Source: JAHECQ01 sp963775125 (GTDB lineage: Bacteria > Actinomycetota > Acidimicrobiia > Acidimicrobiales > SZUA-35). From it: 64,000 nt of DNA. The stretch spans positions 124,001 to 188,000 of the forward strand of contig CAVZHQ010000002.1 of NCBI GenBank assembly GCA_963775125.1, given 5' to 3'. Made by a program: the position numbers and the translations under genes. Below, piece by piece: positions 59,416 to 64,000 of this stretch (position 1 is its first letter; each line of letters opens with the position of its first letter). The notes under the pieces were generated by a model. It saw only the letters and a list, made by a program, of their open reading frames with translations, was not told the origin of the DNA and did no database searches.

Positions 59416-61071
59416 ATGTTCGGGAACCTGGTCACTGGCCGCCGCGGCACCGCCCTGGCCACGCTCGTGATCCTGGTCATCTCGGCGGCCATCGGGATTC
59501 TGGGCGACGCGCGAATCTCCTCGGGTAGCGATACCGGCGGCAAGATGGCGACGGTCCGCATCATGGCGGAGTCGGGAACCGCCTCAGCCGATGTCGGCTA
59601 CTGGGCGGAGGACCACGACCCGACTGGCGAACTCCATCAGCTCCTGAAAACTCAGCGCACGGACGAAGGCTGGGTGCAGGTCACGAGTCTCCCGATGATC
59701 CTGACGGCCGTCCCCCTCTGGTCCATCGGTGGCGCATCGGCACTGCTCCTGTTGACGGTGCCCTCCGCCGCCATCGCGGCACTCGCTGCTCGGCGCCTCG
59801 CTCGTCAACTCGGCGCGTCGAGCGGGCAAGCGGCGTTCTGGCTCGTCGGCCTCGGGTCGCCTGTGCTGTTCTATTCCGCCGACTTCTGGGAGCACGGACC
59901 CAGCGTCGCCATCGCGCTCTGGGTCCTGAGCCTCGTCCTCGGGATGGCCGATGGAGACGGTGGACGTCGAGACCTGATCACCGCGATCGTCACCGGCGCG
60001 CTCGCTGCCCTGTGCGTCACCCTTCGCTCAGAGGTTGCGCTCAGCTTCGGCTTCATTGGCCTCGCTCTCGTTGCCACAAAGGTCGAACGGTCCCGCCTCA
60101 CGGCCCGGCTACCGCACTACGGCTTGGCTGTCGCAAGCTTCGCCGTCATGTCCGCGGTTTGGCTCCGCTTCGAGAGCCCGAAGCTCGGGACCGTGTCCCG
60201 GGGCACGCGAACCAGCGGCCAACTCGGCCAGGCCGGGCTCGACGTCGGTCAGCGGATGAAGGACGCGGCGCTCACCTCGATCGGTCTGTGGCCGTCGCAG
60301 GACCTCGTGTCGTTCCTCCTCGGCGGCTTGGTTGTCGGCCTCCTTGCATTTGGTGTTCGCATGGCGGTCAAAGGACGAGCACTGCCCGCGGCGGCACTCG
60401 CCATGGCCGTCGTGCTCGTTCTCCTCCGGGCAATCGACCTCGGTTTCATCCCTGGCGCCCTGCTCACCGCGCCCGCGGCCATTGCCGCGATCGGGGTGTC
60501 GACCGTCCGACAGAAGGCCTTGGCCATCGGCGTGATGCTCGCCACGGCGGCAACGTGGGCGCTCAGTTGGAGCGGCGACATGCAGAGCCAGTGGGGCGGA
60601 CGCTACCTCCTCGTTCCCGCTGCCGTACTGGTCGTTCTCGGGGCGGTCACGCTCGAACGCATCGGATGGCGCTCTCCCATCAGCATCGCCATCGTCGGCC
60701 TGACCGCGTTCGTCAGCATGTACGGCGCCACCTGGCACATCGTGCGATCTCGCTCCGTCGGCGTCGCCATTGACCAGGTCGAGGACGTGCCAAGCGACGT
60801 CATCCTCGTCTCGACCGGTGTCGACAACGGGCGTACCGCCGGAGCCTGGTACGGCGAACACCGGTGGTTCACGGCAATCGGTACAACTGAGCTGGAACGC
60901 ATCATGGTGATCGCCGGCGATATCGAGGCCACGCGCATCGACGTCGTCTACCCCGAACCCGTCGATGGCGAACGACCCATCGACGGGGCGACCGAAACAG
61001 GGCGGCGGAGCATCACCGTTCTCGACGGCGTCGAATTCACGGTCGTCAGTTACCAACCGGTCAGCGGCTGA
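59416..61071 (+). CDS. Large polytopic membrane protein, possible glycosyltransferase-like
   Basis: 551 residues with about 11 hydrophobic helices, beginning LATLVILVISAAIGILG and followed by an extracytoplasmic loop with GYWAEDHDPTGELHQ, in which an acidic ED pair after the first helix recalls the Asp-containing loop of ArnT/PMT/EmbA-type GT-C glycosyltransferases. The C-terminal 110 residues are soluble. No family is recognised with certainty. The 3' end overlaps the convergent candidate selenoprotein gene by 11 bases. Intact, ATG at 59416. Confidence 0.75.
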   Translation: MFGNLVTGRRGTALATLVILVISAAIGILGDARISSGSDTGGKMATVRIMAESGTASADVGYWAEDHDPTGELHQLLKTQRTDEGWVQVTSLPMILTAVPLWSIGGASALLLLTVPSAAIAALAARRLARQLGASSGQAAFWLVGLGSPVLFYSADFWEHGPSVAIALWVLSLVLGMADGDGGRRDLITAIVTGALAALCVTLRSEVALSFGFIGLALVATKVERSRLTARLPHYGLAVASFAVMSAVWLRFESPKLGTVSRGTRTSGQLGQAGLDVGQRMKDAALTSIGLWPSQDLVSFLLGGLVVGLLAFGVRMAVKGRALPAAALAMAVVLVLLRAIDLGFIPGALLTAPAAIAAIGVSTVRQKALAIGVMLATAATWALSWSGDMQSQWGGRYLLVPAAVLVVLGAVTLERIGWRSPISIAIVGLTAFVSMYGATWHIVRSRSVGVAIDQVEDVPSDVILVSTGVDNGRTAGAWYGEHRWFTAIGTTELERIMVIAGDIEATRIDVVYPEPVDGERPIDGATETGRRSITVLDGVEFTVVSYQPVSG

Positions 61072-61693
61072 CCTGCTCAGGACGATCTCCGAAGTCCGGG
61101 CTCTCGGTGCGAGTGCGCTTGAGTTCCCAGAATCCCTCGATGTCCATCAGCCCATCGAGGCAATCCCACAACTTCAACGCTTGTTCACGCGCCGGAACCC
61201 GGGTGATGACCGGGCCGAAGTAGGCGACCCGTTGGCCCGCAGCGTTCAGCTTGGCGATGATGGGCGTACCGACGTCGTTGCCGGTGAGACCGAGGCCGTC
61301 GTCCATCGATTCCTTGATGACCGCGTCGAACGATGCATCCGTGAACGCCGCCGCGTGCACAGGATCGAGACCGGCGGACACAAGCGCGTCGACGGGGTCG
61401 AACTCGAGCGCCTTGTCATGATGGATCCGCGCGCCGTACTCGAAATACAGCGCCTGAAGCGCGGCGTCTCCCTCGGCGGCTCGCACCGACTCCATGACTC
61501 GGAGCAGCCCATGCGAGCGGGTGACCGCATCGAAGAAGGGACTGTCCGGTGTGGTCTGATTTTTCACCAGAAGACTGATGGGCTTCCAGTTGATCGAGAG
61601 GTCTCGATCGTCGGCAATGTCGACGACCCAACGGGCCGTCACCCAACACCAGGGTCAAATGGGGTCGACCCAGAAGTCGATTGCTGTAGTCAT
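61061..61693 (-). CDS. Candidate selenoprotein: Rv2466c-type DsbA-family mycothiol-dependent oxidoreductase with UGA at the CxxC site
   Basis: 210 residues counting an in-frame TGA (61655-61657, minus strand). From the ATG at 61693 the frame reads MTTAIDFWVDPI, TGA, PWCWVTARWVVDIAD, then runs without break to the stop at 61061. Mycobacterial Rv2466c reads FWFDPLCPWCWITSRW at this place, so the TGA replaces exactly the first, nucleophilic Cys of CPWC; the second Cys is present. The rest matches the family: YGARIHH, DVGTPIIAKL with the cis-Pro, AYFGPVITRVPA and the ending WELKRTRTESPDF. No indel is involved, unlike the other disrupted genes here. An 8-bp hairpin at SECIS distance follows the TGA, and a mycoredoxin gene is divergent. 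AGGAGG lies 18 bases upstream of the ATG, rather far. Selenocysteine insertion is inferred; a nonsense mutation or base error (TGC to TGA) is the alternative. Confidence 0.75.
61622..61640 (-). promoter_or_regulatory. Candidate bacterial SECIS hairpin
   Basis: On the minus strand GACGGCCC (61640-61633), loop GTT, GGGTCGTC (61629-61622): 8 paired positions including one G-U. The apical loop begins 22 bases after the TGA and has G as its first base. The published bacterial SECIS model requires an apical loop of 3-14 bases 16-37 bases downstream of UGA with a G among its first two bases, so all conditions are met. GC-rich coding sequence forms hairpins easily, so this is supportive, not conclusive. 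Confidence 0.55.
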
Positions 61694-61730
61694 CGGGGTA
61701 AGGGTAGGGCGCCTCCTGGAACAAATCGTG

Positions 61731-62097
61731 ATGGTGTCCGGGTTCGTTGTCGATGTGACCACCGCACACTCCGATCATGCCGGCATCACCGTCTACTGGA
61801 GACCGGGCTGCATGTTCTGCACCGCGCTACGACGCCAGCTCGACCGCAAACGGGTGCCCCACGAACTGGTCAACATCCACGAGGACCCTGCGTGCAGCAG
61901 CGTTCGTTCGATCGGTTGCCAATGGCAACGAGACGGTCCCGACCGTCGCCATCGGCCCGGTTTCGCTCGTCAATCCCAGCCTCGACGCCGTGCTGGTGGC
62001 GGCGATCACCCACGCGCCGGACGCCGTCCCTGCAGGCTACGAGCCTCCTGCGCCTGGGCGCCTGGGCCGCATGGTCGCCAGACTCCTCGGTGGCTGA
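61731..62097 (+). CDS. Mycoredoxin-like glutaredoxin-family protein, one frame break
   Basis: About 120 residues. Thioredoxin-fold redoxin with active site CMFC in ITVYWRPGCMFCTALRRQLDRKRVP. After NIHEDP the frame breaks near 61890 and continues as RAAAFVRSVANGNETVPTVAIGPVSLVNPSL, containing the cis-Pro TVPTV of mycoredoxins. An ATG at 61731 or a GTG at 61755 could be the start. Mycoredoxins reduce mycothiol mixed disulfides, including that of Rv2466c-type enzymes, so the divergent pairing with 61061-61693 makes biological sense. The intergenic promoter region is only 37 bases. Confidence 0.87.
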
Positions 62098-62102
62098 CCG
62101 GC

Positions 62103-63401
62103 TCAGGGTGTCAACGGCCTGTTGGCCCGCGGCACACCGTGCACTTTGAGGTAGAAGAAGGCCGCAACCAGCATCACGCCCGCCACGATGTCGCCGAGGT
62201 TGGCGAGCATGTGGAACCCGATGGAGCTTCGGATGAAACCCGAGGAGATCCCGGCGATGCCACCGCAGAAGCTCATGACCAGATCGGCGCTGCCCTGCAC
62301 CTGGACGCGAGTGTCGATGTCGAATGCCTCGGTGAGCAGTGTCGAGCCGCCGATCATGCCGAAGTTCCAGCCGACCCCGAGTAACCACATCGACGGGAAG
62401 AGCAGGTAGTGGTGGTAGCTGGACGCGGCAGCAACCAGGCCGGCCACCACGAGAAAACCGCCGCCCACCATGATCGACTGCACCCGGCCGACCCGGTCGG
62501 CGTACCGACCGACCAGCGGAGCGAACGCGAACATGCCGGCGACGTGGACCGACACGACGTAGGGGCTGAGATTCTCCCAGCCGTGAAGCTTCATGTGAAC
62601 CGGCGTCATGGCCATCTCGGCCACCATCACGAACTGCGACACCACCATGGCCAAGAGCGCAAGCCGCGCCTTGGGAATCGCCAGGATCATGCGAACCGAT
62701 GTCATGACCGGCGGGAGGCGTTCCTTGCTGCCCGCCGCCGTGACACCACCGGCAAGCACCAGGGGGTCCGGCCGAAGTCGAATCGAGGTGTTGACGGCGG
62801 CCAAGACGAACAACATTGCGGCAACGAACCACGGTCCGGTGTATTTCTCGAATCCCATCGACTGTCCGATGGACTCTGCCGGGCCGATGGTGAGCGGTCC
62901 CCCAACCGCGCCGAATGTCTGGGCGAACACGATGCGCCCGATCGCTCGACTGCGTTGGTCGGGCTCGGCCAGATCGGCGGCGGCGTAGCGAGCGAGCAAG
63001 TTCGAGGCCTGCCCGCTCCCGAAGAGGAAGAGCCCGACGAGGAACAGCGTGAGTGAGCGAGCCTCGACCGCCAACCCGGCAACCACAGCGCCGATCAGCG
63101 CAGTGCCGTAGCCCATCTGGAGTCCTGGCCGCCGACCCATTCGACGCATCCGCCGCGACAGGACCTGGGAGGCGAACGCAGTACCCGTCGTGGTGGTCGC
63201 CACCGAGATGCCGGCCCAGCTCGAGCCGGTGTTGCCGAGGAGGTCGGTCACGACCAGCGATCCGACCGTGACCGACGATGCCAGAGCTGCGCCACCAACG
63301 ATCTGTCCGGTCGTCAGCGCCGACAAGACCTTGCGTTGGACTGCGGCCTTCTCCTCGGTCGAGAGGGTTTGCGGTGGTTCGACTACGGGGGCGGCCGTCA
63401 T
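62103..63401 (-). CDS. Major facilitator superfamily transporter
   Basis: 432 residues from the ATG at 63401, 12 predicted helices. MFS hallmarks: SRRMRRMGRRPGLQMGYG loop between helices 2 and 3, LGVGWNFGMIGGSTLLTEAF, and YADRVGRVQSIMVGG in the second half (a motif A copy). The N-terminal 35 residues are a soluble tail. The set of features resembles drug/metabolite exporters of the 12-helix family; substrate unknown. A start slightly upstream (63437) is possible. Convergent with the mycoredoxin gene. Confidence 0.9.
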   Translation of the reverse strand: MTAAPVVEPPQTLSTEEKAAVQRKVLSALTTGQIVGGAALASSVTVGSLVVTDLLGNTGSSWAGISVATTTTGTAFASQVLSRRMRRMGRRPGLQMGYGTALIGAVVAGLAVEARSLTLFLVGLFLFGSGQASNLLARYAAADLAEPDQRSRAIGRIVFAQTFGAVGGPLTIGPAESIGQSMGFEKYTGPWFVAAMLFVLAAVNTSIRLRPDPLVLAGGVTAAGSKERLPPVMTSVRMILAIPKARLALLAMVVSQFVMVAEMAMTPVHMKLHGWENLSPYVVSVHVAGMFAFAPLVGRYADRVGRVQSIMVGGGFLVVAGLVAAASSYHHYLLFPSMWLLGVGWNFGMIGGSTLLTEAFDIDTRVQVQGSADLVMSFCGGIAGISSGFIRSSIGFHMLANLGDIVAGVMLVAAFFYLKVHGVPRANRPLTP

Positions 63402-63467
63402 TGGCCGGACATTAGTACCTTCGTCCATCCGCATGCCGAATCGTTTCCGACGTGCTCTACTCCTTTC

Positions 63468-64000
63468 ATGCGACTTGGGCTTCTCACCTTGGGCGACCTC
63501 ATCACCGATCCTGTCAGCGGGAAGCGGCACACCGCTGCGACGAGACACCGGTCGATCATCGAACAGGCCGTGCTGGCCGAGGCCAGCGGCTTCTCGTCGG
63601 TCCATCTGGGCGAGCACCACTTCATGGAGTACATCCTCTCGGCCCCCCAGATCGTGCTCGCCTCCATCGCCGAACGCACCCGGACCCTTCGGCTCTCGAC
63701 CGGCGTCACGTTGGCCGCCAACCTCGACCCCGTCCGAATCGCCGAAGACTACGCCACCCTCGACGCGGTCTCCGGCGGCCGCGCCGAGCCGGTCTTCGGC
63801 CGGGGCAACTTCTTTCCGTACGCCTACACCGGCTTCGGCCAGGACGAGCAGGTCGCCACGGAACGCTTCGCTGAGAGCGTCGAGCTCGTCCAACGCCTGT
63901 GGGCCGACGAGTCGGTGACGTGGACCGGGCAGTTCCGTGCACCCTTGACCGAGGCGACCGTTCACCCACGGCCGACACAGGCACCTCCGCCGATGTGGAT
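63468..64000 (+). CDS. Luciferase-like (LLM-class) flavin monooxygenase, 3' end outside the window
   Basis: Reads MRLGLLTLGDLITDPVSG from the ATG at 63468 and is open to the end, about 177 residues of a normal 330-350. Bacterial-luciferase fold: EASGFSSVHLGEHHF (with the HH pair), IAERTRTLRLSTGVTL, DPVRIAEDYATLDAVSGGRAEPVFGRG (flavin-binding), YTGFGQDEQVATERFAE. FMNH2-dependent oxygenase or F420-dependent oxidoreductase; substrate unknown. No RBS and a TACTCC box 4 bases upstream suggest a leaderless mRNA. Confidence 0.9.
   Translation, partial: MRLGLLTLGDLITDPVSGKRHTAATRHRSIIEQAVLAEASGFSSVHLGEHHFMEYILSAPQIVLASIAERTRTLRLSTGVTLAANLDPVRIAEDYATLDAVSGGRAEPVFGRGNFFPYAYTGFGQDEQVATERFAESVELVQRLWADESVTWTGQFRAPLTEATVHPRPTQAPPPMW

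Overview
The window is a high-GC actinobacterial chromosome segment. Its gene content fits an aquatic member of the class Acidimicrobiia (Ilumatobacter-like). That placement is inferred from mycothiol-type redox enzymes, a DUF4214/sugar-dehydrogenase fusion, paralogous D-aminoacylase-type amidohydrolases, leaderless-looking promoters and DUF4173/DUF2786 proteins. No rRNA, tRNA, CRISPR array, integrase or transposase was recognised. Coding is dense, with no gene-free stretch over 300 bases.

Layout. 1-6.8 kb: end of a TauD-type dioxygenase, then an overlapping moxR - DUF58 - giant multi-VWA operon. 7-12.4 kb: unknown protein, ccmF, trpA, trpB and a GntR/UTRA regulator. 12.4-17.8 kb: uridine phosphorylase, beta-carbonic anhydrase, pyrE, a GGDEF/EAL signalling protein, cupin and VOC proteins. 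17.9-26.6 kb: CMD-family protein, desaturase with a PaaX-like regulator, groEL/groES, TetR regulator, acyl-CoA ligase and D-aminoacylase-type hydrolase. 26.6-31.9 kb: truncated apbE fused to a truncated histidine kinase, membrane protein, solute-binding protein, a GlxA/DJ-1 pair and an acyl-CoA dehydrogenase. 32-50.6 kb: FAD oxidoreductase, HD-GYP protein, YceI protein, CoA transferase, two MDR reductases, SDR, DUF4214-sugar dehydrogenase, histone-deacetylase-like hydrolase, EthD protein, second amidohydrolase, guanine deaminase, an OmpR two-component pair and a DUF4173 protein. 50.6-57.2 kb: MarR, a NarL two-component system with its ABC exporter, and a Bax-inhibitor-1 protein. 57.3-64 kb: deoC, DUF2786 protein, membrane protein, a candidate selenoprotein, mycoredoxin, MFS transporter and a luciferase-like monooxygenase cut by the window end.

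Three points stand out. (1) The minus-strand gene at 61061-61693 is a homologue of the mycothiol-dependent nitroreductase Rv2466c. It reads straight through an in-frame TGA placed exactly at the first cysteine of the CPWC active site. A hairpin that fits the bacterial SECIS model follows at the right distance, and a mycoredoxin is divergently encoded next door. This is a strong candidate selenoprotein. (2) About 20 otherwise conserved genes carry single-base frame breaks, roughly 25 in 64 kb, often beside G/C runs. This looks like uncorrected sequencing indels rather than gene decay, so the affected genes are described here as single genes. (3) Several intergenic hairpin elements share one architecture: outer inverted arms of 13-16 bp, an inner hairpin and a C-rich left flank. 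Two of them have closely related arms and identical length, suggesting an undescribed interspersed palindromic repeat.

Functionally, the region mixes core metabolism (tryptophan, pyrimidine and nucleoside salvage, chaperonin, cytochrome c maturation) with lipid/CoA catabolism and several local regulators. Many of those regulators have visible dyad operators in the adjacent spacers.
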